Made by a program: the position numbers and the translations under genes. From the NCBI RefSeq assembly GCF_000745345.1, contig NZ_JQNR01000003.1, positions 496,001-560,000 on the forward strand: a stretch of 64,000 bases of DNA, in the 5' to 3' direction. Below, piece by piece: positions 17,280-24,818 of this stretch (within the stretch, counting starts at the first letter, position 1; each line of letters opens with the position of its first letter). Below the pieces are notes generated by a model. It was given only the letters and a program-made list of their open reading frames with translations, had not been told where the DNA came from and searched no databases. The stretch comes from Actinacidiphila yeochonensis CN732. GTDB taxonomy: Bacteria; Actinomycetota; Actinomycetes; Streptomycetales; Streptomycetaceae.

Positions 17280-18128
17280 TCAGGCTCCCTTCTGCGGCAC
17301 GAGGTGCAGGTAGACGGCGGTGAGCAGGACGTTCACCACGAACAGCAGCAGGAAGGTGATGACCACGGACTGGTTGACCGCGTCGCCGACGCCCTTGGGG
17401 CCGCCCTTGGGGTTCAGGCCGCGGTGGGCGGCGGTGATCCCGGCGATGAAGCCGAAGACCAGCGCCTTGATCTCGCTGATGTACAGGTCGGGCAGCTGGG
17501 CCAGGGCGGAGAAGCTGGACAGGTAGGCGCCCGGGGTGCCGTGCTGGAGCATCACGTTGAAGACGTAGCCGCCGGCGGTGCCGACCACCGACACCAGGCC
17601 GTTGAGGAGGACGGCCACCAGCATCGTGGCCAGTACCCGGGGCACCACCAGCCGCTGCACCGGCGAGACGCCCATCACCTCCATGGCGTCCAGCTCCTCG
17701 CGGATCTTGCGGGAGCCGAGGTCGGCGCAGATGGCGCTGCCGCCGGCTCCGGCGATGAGCAGCGCCACGATCAGCGGGCTGGCCTGCTGGATGACGGCCA
17801 GCACGCTGGCCCCGCCGGTGAACGACTGGGCGCCCAGCTGCTGCGCGAGGGAGCCCACCTGGAGGGCGATCACGGCGCCGAACGGGATCGACACCAGCGC
17901 GGCCGGCAGGATCGTCACGCTCGCCACGAACCAGAACTGCTCGATCAGCTCGCGCCACTGGAAGGGGCGGCGGAAGGTGTCGCGGACGGTGCCGGCGGCC
18001 AGTTGGGTCATCTCGCCGGCGGCGCGCAGCGGCGCGGTCGGCCGGAACCGGCGCCGCGGCCGGACGGACGCGGGCGGCGGCGCCGGCTGTGGTGCCGGCT
18101 GCGGCGCCGGCTGCGGGGGCGCGCTCAT
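17280..18128 (-). CDS. YrbE-A (MlaE-family) permease of Mce importer
   Basis: 282 residues. An unusual N-terminal repeat of Pro-Gln-Pro-Ala (PPQPAPQPAPQPAPPPAS) precedes the conserved permease: IPFGAVIALQVGSLAQQLGA, SPLIVALLIAGAGGSAICAD, LGSRKIREELDAMEVMGVSP (the coupling-helix region that contacts the ATPase), and HRGLNPKGGPKGVGDAVNQS. ATG 18128 overlaps the ATPase stop (ATGA), so the two subunits are translationally coupled. Confidence 0.93.
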   Translation of the reverse strand: MSAPPQPAPQPAPQPAPPPASVRPRRRFRPTAPLRAAGEMTQLAAGTVRDTFRRPFQWRELIEQFWFVASVTILPAALVSIPFGAVIALQVGSLAQQLGAQSFTGGASVLAVIQQASPLIVALLIAGAGGSAICADLGSRKIREELDAMEVMGVSPVQRLVVPRVLATMLVAVLLNGLVSVVGTAGGYVFNVMLQHGTPGAYLSSFSALAQLPDLYISEIKALVFGFIAGITAAHRGLNPKGGPKGVGDAVNQSVVITFLLLFVVNVLLTAVYLHLVPQKGA

Positions 18129-19117
18129 GCGGGCTCCCCCTGCGCGGCCGGGGCCGGGCTCTGGACGGAGCCGGCGCGCAGCGCCTCCCGGGTGGCCGGC
18201 GGCAGCTCGTCCCACATGCCCAGCACCCGGGCCCGGCGGCGCTGCACGGCCTGGCGGGGCGGCAGGCCGGGGCTGGGCTCCAGCTGGCGGGCGAGCGGGC
18301 CGCGCGGCGGCGGGGGCTGGTCGTCGAGCTGCTCGCGGGCCAGGGCGGCCTCGTCCTTCTCCTCGGCCATCCCGATCGGGCCTGACCGGCGTCCGCTGAG
18401 GAACTGCCGCACGACCGGTTCGTCGCTGGTGAGCAGCAGTTCGCGGGGGCCGAAGGCGACCAGTCGGCGGCGGAAGAGCATGCCCATGTTGTCCGGCACG
18501 GTCGCGGCGATGTCGAGGTTGTGGGTGACGATCAGCATCGTCGCGTCGATCTGCGCGTTGAGGTCGACCAGCAGCTGGGAGATGTAGGAGGTGCGCACCG
18601 GGTCCAGGCCGGAGTCGGGCTCGTCGCACAGGATGATCTGCGGGTCCAGCACCAGCGCCCGGGCCAGGCCGGCGCGCTTGCGCATGCCGCCGGAGATCTC
18701 GCCGGGCAGCTTCCCCTCGGAGCCGGCCAGGCCGACCATGTCCATCCGCTCCATGACGACGCGGCGGATCTCCCCCTCCTTCTTGCGGGTGTGCTCGCGC
18801 AGCGGGAAGGCGATGTTGTCGAAGAGCGTCATGGAGCCGAACAGGGCGCCGTCCTGGAACATCAGGCCGAAGAGCTTGCGGGCCTCGTAGACGTCCCGCT
18901 CCCGGCCGCCGACCATGTCGACGCCGTCCACCAGCACCCGCCCGCGCTCCGGCTTGAGCAGGCCGATCACGGACTTGAGGAAGACGGTCTTGCCGGTTCC
19001 GGAGGGGCCGAGCATCACGCTGATCTCGCCGGGCGGCAGAGTGAGCGTGACGTCCTGCCAGACGGTCTGCGTTCCGAAGGACTTGGTCAGTCCCTCGACG
19101 GTCACTTCGATTCCCAC
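18125..19117 (-). CDS. Mce importer ATP-binding protein (Mkl/MlaF type)
   Basis: 330 residues starting at GTG 19117 with GGAGG six to seven bases upstream. Walker A GPSGTGKTV near 39, signature SGGMRKRAGLARAL near 143, Walker B IILCDEPDSGLDP and switch His in LIVTHNLDI define an ABC ATPase of the MlaF/Mkl type. A C-terminal extension of about 90 residues, Pro/Arg/Gln-rich and ending in RARVLGMWDELPPATREAL, goes beyond the core domain. First gene of the tight mce operon. In mycobacteria the cognate ATPase is often encoded far from the mce genes; here it leads the operon. Confidence 0.93.
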   Translation of the reverse strand: MGIEVTVEGLTKSFGTQTVWQDVTLTLPPGEISVMLGPSGTGKTVFLKSVIGLLKPERGRVLVDGVDMVGGRERDVYEARKLFGLMFQDGALFGSMTLFDNIAFPLREHTRKKEGEIRRVVMERMDMVGLAGSEGKLPGEISGGMRKRAGLARALVLDPQIILCDEPDSGLDPVRTSYISQLLVDLNAQIDATMLIVTHNLDIAATVPDNMGMLFRRRLVAFGPRELLLTSDEPVVRQFLSGRRSGPIGMAEEKDEAALAREQLDDQPPPPRGPLARQLEPSPGLPPRQAVQRRRARVLGMWDELPPATREALRAGSVQSPAPAAQGEPA

Positions 19118-19163
19118 GGGCACCTCCCTGGGGGCGTTCGGGTCGGACGGGTGGCTGTCGGGT

Positions 19164-19190
19164 GGCGGCCGCGGGTGGGGCGCGGCCGCC
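19164..19190 (-). terminator. Stem-loop between secreted-protein gene and mce operon
   Basis: A perfect 10-bp stem (19164-19173 with 19181-19190) closes a seven-base loop. It lies 44 bases past the 589-aa secreted protein and 46 bases before the Mkl start. It could terminate or reduce transcription entering the mce operon, or protect the upstream mRNA. No T-run follows, as is usual in these genomes. Confidence 0.5.
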
Positions 19191-19233
19191 GGGTGGGCGG
19201 TGGCGGTGGGCGTCGGGGAGCCCGGCCGCGGGG

Positions 19234-21003
19234 TCAGCGGTGCGGCGGGGTGGGGAAGGCGATCTCCGGGAGGCACTGGTAGTCGCCGAAGAACGGGATG
19301 CACAGCGGGGCCTGGATGAAGTTGAGCGAGTTGCCGTGCCCGGAGAGCGACGCCGTGAGCAGGGCGTCGAGGTTCTCCCCGTGCGCGGTGCAGCCGGTGA
19401 ACGGCGGGATGTAGAGGTCGTCCTGGGAGACCGGGCCACCGGTGATCGGGTTGTAGTTGGTGGCCAGTTCCGGGTGGTCGGTGTCGCTGAACCCGATGAG
19501 CTTGATGTCCAGCGGCGCCACGGCGCGGCAGTCCGAACCGACGTCCAGCGGCGTCCCGTTGACGGTCAGGTCGCTGAGCCGGAGGGTCATCTTGCCGTAG
19601 ATGTCCGTCTCGGAGGACTTGCCCGCCACGTTGTAGCCGGACAGCACCACGGTCATCAGGCTGACCGGGGTCATCGTCATCACGGCCGACGTGGGCATGA
19701 ACCCGAAGGTGAGGAAGGTGGCCTTGCCCGGCGGCGGGGTCATCTCCGCGATGGAGTCGATCTCGCTGTAGAACGTGTCGGGGTCGTCCCACGTGTCGGT
19801 CTCGGTGACGCTCAACTGCGTCGGGTGGTCGTTGAGGTCGTTGAAGACCGCCGCCCCGTTCAGCTTGCCCACGTTGGCCAGTCCGGTGATGTAGCCGCAC
19901 TCGTTCCAGCGCTGGTCCGGCGGGAAGTAGGTGTGGTACTGGGCGGCGGCCGGCGGGCGCGGGACGGCGGCGATGATCGCGGGGTCCGGTTCGCCCGTCG
20001 GCGGCGGCGGGCAGGTCGTGGTGCCCGAGTGCGGGGGCTCCGCCACCGAGATGGTGCCCTTCCGGACGGTCCGGGCGGTGCTGCCCGCGGCGTCCGTCGT
20101 CGCGGTCCCGGTGGCGGACGGGGAGGCCGTGGCCGACTGCGTGGCGGCCGGGCCGCCCGAGGTGACGGCGACCTTGCCCAGCTCGGTGGCCTGGCCCGCC
20201 TTCGGGGTGCAGGAGGCGGTGCGGCTCTGGATCGCGGCGACCGCGCGCGCCCCCGTCGCCGTGCCCATGACGATCCTCGCCCCCGTACCGGACGGGGACG
20301 ACGCTCCGGCCGAGGAGGTGGAGGAGGCGTCGGGAGCGTCCGGCGGGGAGGACGGGTCGCCGTCGGCCGTCGCGGTCGCCGAGGGGGTCGGTGAGCCGGA
20401 CGGCGGCGTGGTCGCGGCGACTTCGGCGCCCACGGACAGGTCCAGGGCACCGGCGTCGAACCGGACGGTGCCGGCGGCGCTGACGGTGACGGCGGAGACG
20501 TCCCCGGTGAAGGTCAGGTCCAGGCCGTCCGCGGTGGGCGTGCTCGGCGCCACGAGGTCGGACCACACCGTGTCGGCCGCCGACGAGCCCTGCGTGACCC
20601 TCGCGGTGAGCGACCCGGACGCGATGGCCGAGGTGGTTCCGGACGGCAGCACCGCGGCGGCGGCGTCCTTGCCGAGGGCCACCTCCAGGGTGAGCCGGCC
20701 GGGCTGGATGCCGGCGCCGACGGTGCCGGTCGCCGGGTACTCCTGGTGGACGGTGACGGTGGCGTCCTCGGTCACCGCCGTCGCGTCGGCCGGGCCGGAG
20801 GTGTCCGCGGAGCCGTCGGAGGTGCCCGGGTCCGTGCCGTCGGACGCGGCGGACGCGGTGAAGGCGCAGGTGTAGGCGAGCTTGACCGTTCCGCTCGGCC
20901 CGGAGGCGGCGGAGGGCGTGCCCGGCAGCATGCCGGCCACCACGGCGACCGTGGCCGTGGCGGCCGTCAGCGCGACCCGGCGCAGGTTCACGGCACCTCG
21001 CAT
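19234..21003 (-). CDS. Large secreted protein with DUF6801-like start, linked to mce operon
   Basis: 589 residues. ATG 21003 has GGAGGAG eight bases upstream. A signal peptide (residues 1 to about 33) ends in GTPSAAS. The mature start (GTVKLAYTCAFTASAASDG) resembles the DUF6801 domain of actinobacterial secreted proteins, which I recall from memory only. Two Ser/Thr/Pro-rich linkers (near 200-245 and 290-330) flank a middle segment. The C-terminal 240 residues form a compact Cys-containing domain (WNECGYITGLANVGKLNGAA, GSDCRAVAPLDIKL, PFTGCTAHGEN, LCIPFFGDYQCLPE). It is 116 bases upstream of the Mce ATPase on the same strand and may bind or deliver the imported lipid; that role is inference. 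Confidence 0.8.
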   Translation of the reverse strand: MRGAVNLRRVALTAATATVAVVAGMLPGTPSAASGPSGTVKLAYTCAFTASAASDGTDPGTSDGSADTSGPADATAVTEDATVTVHQEYPATGTVGAGIQPGRLTLEVALGKDAAAAVLPSGTTSAIASGSLTARVTQGSSAADTVWSDLVAPSTPTADGLDLTFTGDVSAVTVSAAGTVRFDAGALDLSVGAEVAATTPPSGSPTPSATATADGDPSSPPDAPDASSTSSAGASSPSGTGARIVMGTATGARAVAAIQSRTASCTPKAGQATELGKVAVTSGGPAATQSATASPSATGTATTDAAGSTARTVRKGTISVAEPPHSGTTTCPPPPTGEPDPAIIAAVPRPPAAAQYHTYFPPDQRWNECGYITGLANVGKLNGAAVFNDLNDHPTQLSVTETDTWDDPDTFYSEIDSIAEMTPPPGKATFLTFGFMPTSAVMTMTPVSLMTVVLSGYNVAGKSSETDIYGKMTLRLSDLTVNGTPLDVGSDCRAVAPLDIKLIGFSDTDHPELATNYNPITGGPVSQDDLYIPPFTGCTAHGENLDALLTASLSGHGNSLNFIQAPLCIPFFGDYQCLPEIAFPTPPHR

Positions 21004-21043
21004 CGACTGACTCCTCCGGCTGGCACGTCCGCGACGCACGGAC

Positions 21044-21059
21044 ATTACGGGCGGGTAAT
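21044..21059. promoter_or_regulatory. Palindromic operator-like site upstream of secreted-protein gene
   Basis: ATTAC-N6-GTAAT, perfect arms. On the minus strand it reads TTACCCGCCCGTAATGTCC, almost the same as the site at 22963-22978 (TTACCCGTGCGTAACGTCC). It lies 41-56 bases before ATG 21003, in the promoter zone. Confidence 0.55.
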
Positions 21060-21118
21060 AAGGCCGTTCAAGTGATCGAGAGGGGCGAATTCCACGAGCG
21101 TGCCGAGGGACGCTTTTC

Positions 21119-21135
21119 TTGTCATCCGATGACAA
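21119..21135. promoter_or_regulatory. 17-bp palindrome TTGTCATC-C-GATGACAA
   Basis: Perfect 8-bp arms around one base, 116-132 bases upstream of the secreted-protein start at 21003. The stretch 21004-21327 otherwise has no gene. The site looks like a dimeric-regulator operator; the binder is unknown. Confidence 0.45.
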
Positions 21136-21210
21136 TCCGGGAGCCCGTTCTTGTCGCCGAGTGAGTGTCGGGGACATGCCGCCGGCCCGCGCGTTGTCGT
21201 GGAGTGAGGC

Positions 21211-21296
21211 GTGTTCGCGGGCGCGCGGGCCGGACCTCGCCGCAGTCACCGCCCCGCTCGCGAACCGCGGCGTGTTCGCGGGCGCGCGGGCCGGAC
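21211..21296. repeat. 25-bp direct repeat pair in intergenic DNA
   Basis: The sequence beginning GTGTTCGCGGGCGCGCGGGC occurs identically at 21211-21235 and 21272-21296, 61 bases apart, between the 589-aa and 205-aa secreted-protein genes. A weaker relative precedes it near 21183. No coding signal. Confidence 0.6.
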
Positions 21297-21327
21297 CCCC
21301 GCACCCGCGAAGGCGGCCGGCTCGGCG

Positions 21328-21945
21328 TCAGACGGCCTGGATCACCAGGGTGGCGGGCGAGAAGATGAGGGCCCCGGTGAGCGTGAAGGTGTCACCGTTG
21401 CTCAGGCCCACGCACGTTCCGCTCACGGCCGAGGCGGTCAGCGAGCCGCCGTTGAGCGACAGGCTGTGGCCGGAGTCGCTGTACGTGCCGCTCACGGTGC
21501 CGGTGAGGGTGGCGGCGCAGGCGCCGGTCATGTGGAGCACGGCGCCGGGCATGGAGATCGCCGTGACCCCCGCGGAGGTGGGGCCGGTGACGTCGACCGG
21601 CCAGGGCACGCTCTGGGCCGCGAAGCTGAGGGGCCCCAGGGCGTAGGCGCAGCTGGTGAAGGTGCCGCTGCTGAGCGAACCCACCCTGATCGCTGTCGGC
21701 GCGCCCGTGGTGTACGTCCCGTTGGGGGCGACGCCGGCGACGGTGTCGGAGGCGCAGGTGACCGAGAAGCCGGTGGTGGCGTCCTTGAACACCACGGCGC
21801 CGGAGGCGGCGCTGAACGATCCGCCCCCCGTGACGGTCGCCGAGGTGACGGCGGCGGAGGCGGGGCCGGCGGCCAGGCCGAGCGCCGCGACGACCGCGGC
21901 ACCGGTGGCGGCGGCCCCGGTGAGCGTCCTGGTGAGCACGCGCAT
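21328..21945 (-). CDS. Small secreted protein, paralog 1
   Basis: 205 residues, ATG 21945 after AAAGGAA. A signal peptide (MRVLTRTLTGAAATGAAVVA to GPASA) is followed by a Gly/Ser/Thr-rich domain predicted to be mostly beta strands. Four cysteines (VTCAS, TSCAY, GACAA, GTCVG) align with those of the neighbouring 210-aa protein, and shared blocks include NGTYTTGAPTAI, GACAATLTGTVSGTYS and HSLSLNGGSL. Function unknown. Probably exported and disulfide-bonded. Confidence 0.8.
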   Translation of the reverse strand: MRVLTRTLTGAAATGAAVVAALGLAAGPASAAVTSATVTGGGSFSAASGAVVFKDATTGFSVTCASDTVAGVAPNGTYTTGAPTAIRVGSLSSGTFTSCAYALGPLSFAAQSVPWPVDVTGPTSAGVTAISMPGAVLHMTGACAATLTGTVSGTYSDSGHSLSLNGGSLTASAVSGTCVGLSNGDTFTLTGALIFSPATLVIQAV

Positions 21946-22038
21946 GGGCGTTTCCTTTCTCGTCGGGGAGAGTCCTGGTCCTGCCGAGCCGGGGCCCTCT
22001 GCCGCCAAAGGGGCCGGAACGGCGGCCTCTTGACGACA

Positions 22039-22072
22039 GCGAGCCCTGGCGGTCGTACCCGCCGGGGCTCGC
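22039..22072 (-). terminator. Terminator-like hairpin downstream of secreted paralog 2
   Basis: Outer stem GCGAGCCC/GGGCTCGC (22039-22046 with 22065-22072) and inner stem GGCGG/CCGCC enclose a six-base loop (22053-22058). It sits 101-134 bases past the stop at 22173 and before the start of the next secreted gene. Confidence 0.55.
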
Positions 22073-22172
22073 TTCGCTGTGCGCGGGGGTGGCGCTGTGG
22101 GGGCCGCCACCCACCGGCGGCGCCGTCCGCGGGGCGCGGGGTCGCACCCCTTGGACGGTGCCGCCGCGAGGA

Positions 22173-22805
22173 TCAGCTCGCGTTGAGCGCGAGGGTGGAC
22201 GGGGTGACGACGTAGTTGGCCGTGTAGGTGACGGCGTCGCCGTTGTTGATCTGGCCCAGGCACAGGCCGCTGACACCGGAGGTGGTCAGCGTGCCGGCGC
22301 TGATGGCCAGCGTGTGGGAGGAGTTGGTGTACGTGCCGGTGACGGTGCCGGTGACGGTCGCGACACACGCGCCGGACAGCACCGCGTGGACGCCGGTGAT
22401 GGAGCCCGGGGTCACACCGCTGGCGGTGGCACCCGTGGCGTTGAGCCCCCACGCGTAGCCGCTGCCCGTCACGCTGAAGGGGATGCCGAGGAGCGTGCAC
22501 CCGCTCCAGGTGACGCTGCTCAGCGAGGCCACCTGGATCGCCGTCGGCGCGCCCGCGGTGTACGTGCCGTTGACGGCGGTGCCGGAGGCCGAGGAGCTCG
22601 TGCACTTGAGCGTGGCACCCGTCTTGGTGTCCACGAGGGTCGGGTTGGCGGCCGTGGCGGTGAACGCGCCGTTGGTGCCGGTGCTCCCGCTGACGGTAGC
22701 GGTGCTGACCGAGGCGAACGCCGGGGCGGCGGTGAGGGCGAAGGCCGCGAGGGCGGCCGCTCCGGTGAAGGCCACTCCGGACAGGGTCTTGGACATCGTG
22801 CGCAT
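22173..22805 (-). CDS. Small secreted protein, paralog 2
   Basis: 210 residues, ATG 22805 after GAAAGGAA (a second in-frame ATG is at 22793). The signal peptide ends APAFAS. The mature protein is Thr/Ser/Gly-rich with four cysteines at positions matching paralog 1 (LKCTS, SGCTL, GACVA, GLCLG) and the same blocks (NGTYTAGAPTAIQV, GACVATVTGTVTGTYT, SHTLAISAGTL). The tandem pair arose by duplication. It is divergent from the PucR regulator. Confidence 0.8.
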   Translation of the reverse strand: MRTMSKTLSGVAFTGAAALAAFALTAAPAFASVSTATVSGSTGTNGAFTATAANPTLVDTKTGATLKCTSSSASGTAVNGTYTAGAPTAIQVASLSSVTWSGCTLLGIPFSVTGSGYAWGLNATGATASGVTPGSITGVHAVLSGACVATVTGTVTGTYTNSSHTLAISAGTLTTSGVSGLCLGQINNGDAVTYTANYVVTPSTLALNAS

Positions 22806-22962
22806 GGGCTGTTCCTTTCGTGGACCGAGGAGTTCGACGTACCTGATAAACCGGGAGTCCTCGCCCTTCGCGCACTTCCGCGCAGGTGGGCGGGGATTTC
22901 GGCTGCGACTGCTACCTGGGACGTGGGCACCGATTCCCTCGGGTGCCCTTGCGGTGCTGGAC

Positions 22963-22978
22963 GTTACGCACGGGTAAC
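22963..22978. promoter_or_regulatory. Palindromic operator-like site in secreted/PucR divergent promoter
   Basis: GTTAC-N6-GTAAC with perfect arms, sharing an extended consensus with 21044-21059. It lies 158 bases before the secreted gene (22805) and 326 before the PucR gene. A further IR, TACCC-TC-GGGTA, is at 23021-23032. The gene-free stretch 22806-23303 contains these sites and otherwise only GC-rich DNA. Confidence 0.5.
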
Positions 22979-23020
22979 GGATGGGCGCAACAATGGCGCC
23001 CAAGATTCCATGCGGAACCC

Positions 23021-23032
23021 TACCCTCGGGTA
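23021..23032. promoter_or_regulatory. Inverted repeat TACCC-TC-GGGTA
   Basis: 5-bp perfect arms around TC, in a locally A/T-richer patch that is probably promoter DNA. It shares the GGGTAA half with the two TTACCCG palindromes, so it may be a weaker site for the same protein. Confidence 0.35.
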
Positions 23033-23303
23033 ATTTTCTGTCACCGGGGCAACATCGCTCCGCGTCTTTTTGTCGGCGGATGAGCATTCACACCCCGGCC
23101 GCGCCCCGCAGCCGCACCCGGGCCCGCGCCACCGCCCGGCGCGCCCGGCGCCCCGCCGGGCCCGGTCCGCCGCCGGGCGCGGAGCCCGGCACCCGCGCGG
23201 CCGACAACGTTTCCGTGTCCGTGGTGCTGCGCAGCGTGCACCTTTGGTCTATGTTGCAGCGAGGCCACCGACGCGATGAAGCGGTACGGGAGGGGGGACG
23301 GAC

Positions 23304-24557
23304 ATGTCCGTCATGCGGCAGGTCACGGACCAGGGGGAGATCGCGGGGCCGATACCACGGGAGTTCGCCGCCATCATGCGCCCGGAAATCCCGAGTCTCT
23401 TAAAAGAGATGGCCGCTGAAATCGTCGCAGCGATCCCCGAATACGGGCACCTCCTGGAGGGCCCGAACAGCCGGGTGATCCGCATCGGCATCGAGCAGAG
23501 CATCGCCACTTTCGTGGACCGGGTCGCCGCCCCCACCGCCACCACCTCGCTGCGCGACGACCTGTGCCGGCGGTTCGGCCGCTACGAGGCGTACGAGGGC
23601 CGCAGCCTCGACAACCTCCAGGCGGCCTACCGGATCGGCTGCCAGGTGGCGCTGCGCCGGGTGCGCGCGGTGGGCCGCCGCTACAACCTGTCGGCGGGCT
23701 TCATGCTCACCTTCGCCGACGCCCTCTTCGCGTACATGGGCGATCTGGCCGAACTCTCCCGCGAGGGCTACGTCCAGGCGCTGGCCGAACTCGGCGAGGA
23801 GCCCGACAACCGGCGCCGGCGGCTGCTGCGCCGCATTCTCGGCGGCACCGCGGTGGCCCGCAGCGCGCTGGCCGAACTCGCCGAGCACTGCGGCTGGCGG
23901 CTGCCGGACCAGATGACCATGGTGGCCATCGCCCCGGGCACCCGGCCGCGCCGCCAGGCCCTGGACCCGGACATGCTCCAGGACTTCGCCGACCCGGAGC
24001 CGCACCTGCTGGTGCCGGGCCCGCTGACCGACGAGCGCCGCGCCAGCCTCACCGAGGCGCTGGGCGGCTGCCGGGCGGCGGTCGGGCTCACCACCGGGCT
24101 GGGCGAGGCCGCGGACTCGCTGCGCTGGGCCCGGCACACCCTCGCGCTGGCCGGTACCGGCGTCCTGACGGGCGACCCGCTGCTGCTGAGCGAGGACCAC
24201 CTGCTGCCGCTGTGGCTGCTGGGCGATCCGGCACTGGCCGACCAGATGTCCGCCAAGTACCTCGCGCCGCTGGCCGATCTGACGGCCGCCCAGCGCGCCC
24301 GGCTCATCGACACCCTGCGGATCTGGCTGACCACCCGGGGCACCGCGGCGCAGGTCGCCGAGCAGCTCGGCGTGCACCCGCAGACGGTCCGCTACCGGCT
24401 GCGCATCCTGGACCGGGCCTTCGGCGACCAGCTCGTCCACCCCGACGAGCGGTTCGCCACCGAGATCGCGTTACGGGCCCTGCACCTGCGCGGCGGCAGC
24501 GCCCCCGCCCGCACCCCGCGGCGCCCCGCCCGCCCCCGGGTGCCGAAGACGCGCTGA
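23304..24557 (+). CDS. PucR-family transcriptional regulator
   Basis: 417 residues, ATG 23304 after GGGAGGGGGG. The N-terminal 160 residues are helical (EIPSLLKEMAAEIVAAIPEY, RRFGRYEAYEGRSLDNLQAA), like the RsbR-type/PucR sensory head common in actinobacteria. A middle region lies at about 180-310. The C-terminal PucR helix-turn-helix at about 340-395 reads RGTAAQVAEQLGVHPQTVRY-RLRIL. A basic Pro-rich tail follows. It is divergent from the secreted-protein genes and upstream of nothing else on its strand except malR, so control of the secreted/mce region is a reasonable guess. Confidence 0.85.
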   Translation: MSVMRQVTDQGEIAGPIPREFAAIMRPEIPSLLKEMAAEIVAAIPEYGHLLEGPNSRVIRIGIEQSIATFVDRVAAPTATTSLRDDLCRRFGRYEAYEGRSLDNLQAAYRIGCQVALRRVRAVGRRYNLSAGFMLTFADALFAYMGDLAELSREGYVQALAELGEEPDNRRRRLLRRILGGTAVARSALAELAEHCGWRLPDQMTMVAIAPGTRPRRQALDPDMLQDFADPEPHLLVPGPLTDERRASLTEALGGCRAAVGLTTGLGEAADSLRWARHTLALAGTGVLTGDPLLLSEDHLLPLWLLGDPALADQMSAKYLAPLADLTAAQRARLIDTLRIWLTTRGTAAQVAEQLGVHPQTVRYRLRILDRAFGDQLVHPDERFATEIALRALHLRGGSAPARTPRRPARPRVPKTR

Positions 24558-24632
24558 ACCGCGCGCGGTTCGCCCGTCCCGCGCCGCCGCCCACCCCCAT
24601 CGCGCACAGCCCGCGCACAGCCCGAACGCAGT

Positions 24633-24667
24633 CCCACGCAGCCCCCACCCGTCGGGTGGGGGCTGCG
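24633..24667. terminator. Strong hairpin terminator after PucR gene
   Basis: A perfect 16-bp stem (24633-24648 with 24652-24667) closes a three-base loop, 76 bases past the PucR stop. A separate 16-bp palindrome (GAACCGCGCGCGGTTC) at 24556-24571 overlaps the stop codon itself. Confidence 0.75.
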
Positions 24668-24780
24668 TGCCGTGCGGGGCGGGTGGTGCGGTTCGCGCTC
24701 CGGGTGACCAACAGAAACCAGCAAGACATCGATGATGTGGCGCAAATATCCGATTGCTTGCAGAGATTCCGCAAAGGAAC

Positions 24781-24795
24781 CGCAAGAAACTTGCG
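24781..24795. promoter_or_regulatory. LacI-type operator upstream of malR
   Basis: CGCAAGAAACTTGCG: 6-bp arms around AAA, at 24-38 bases before ATG 24819. It overlaps where the -35 element of the malR promoter would be, fitting autoregulation by a LacI-family protein. A looser copy (CTTGC ... GCAAAG) lies just upstream at about 24757-24776. Confidence 0.6.
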
Positions 24796-24805
24796 ATCGT
24801 TGTAC

Positions 24806-24811
24806 TAGAAT
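24806..24811 (+). promoter_or_regulatory. Candidate -10 box of malR
   Basis: TAGAAT, seven bases before ATG 24819. Transcription would begin at or next to the start codon, so the malR mRNA may be leaderless, which fits the lack of a ribosome site. No clear -35 was seen. Confidence 0.4.
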
Positions 24812-24818
24812 CGACGGC

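Noticed and set aside
22886-23268. Small frames in the PucR upstream region
   Set aside because: Overlap promoter palindromes, no ribosome site, no recognisable protein.
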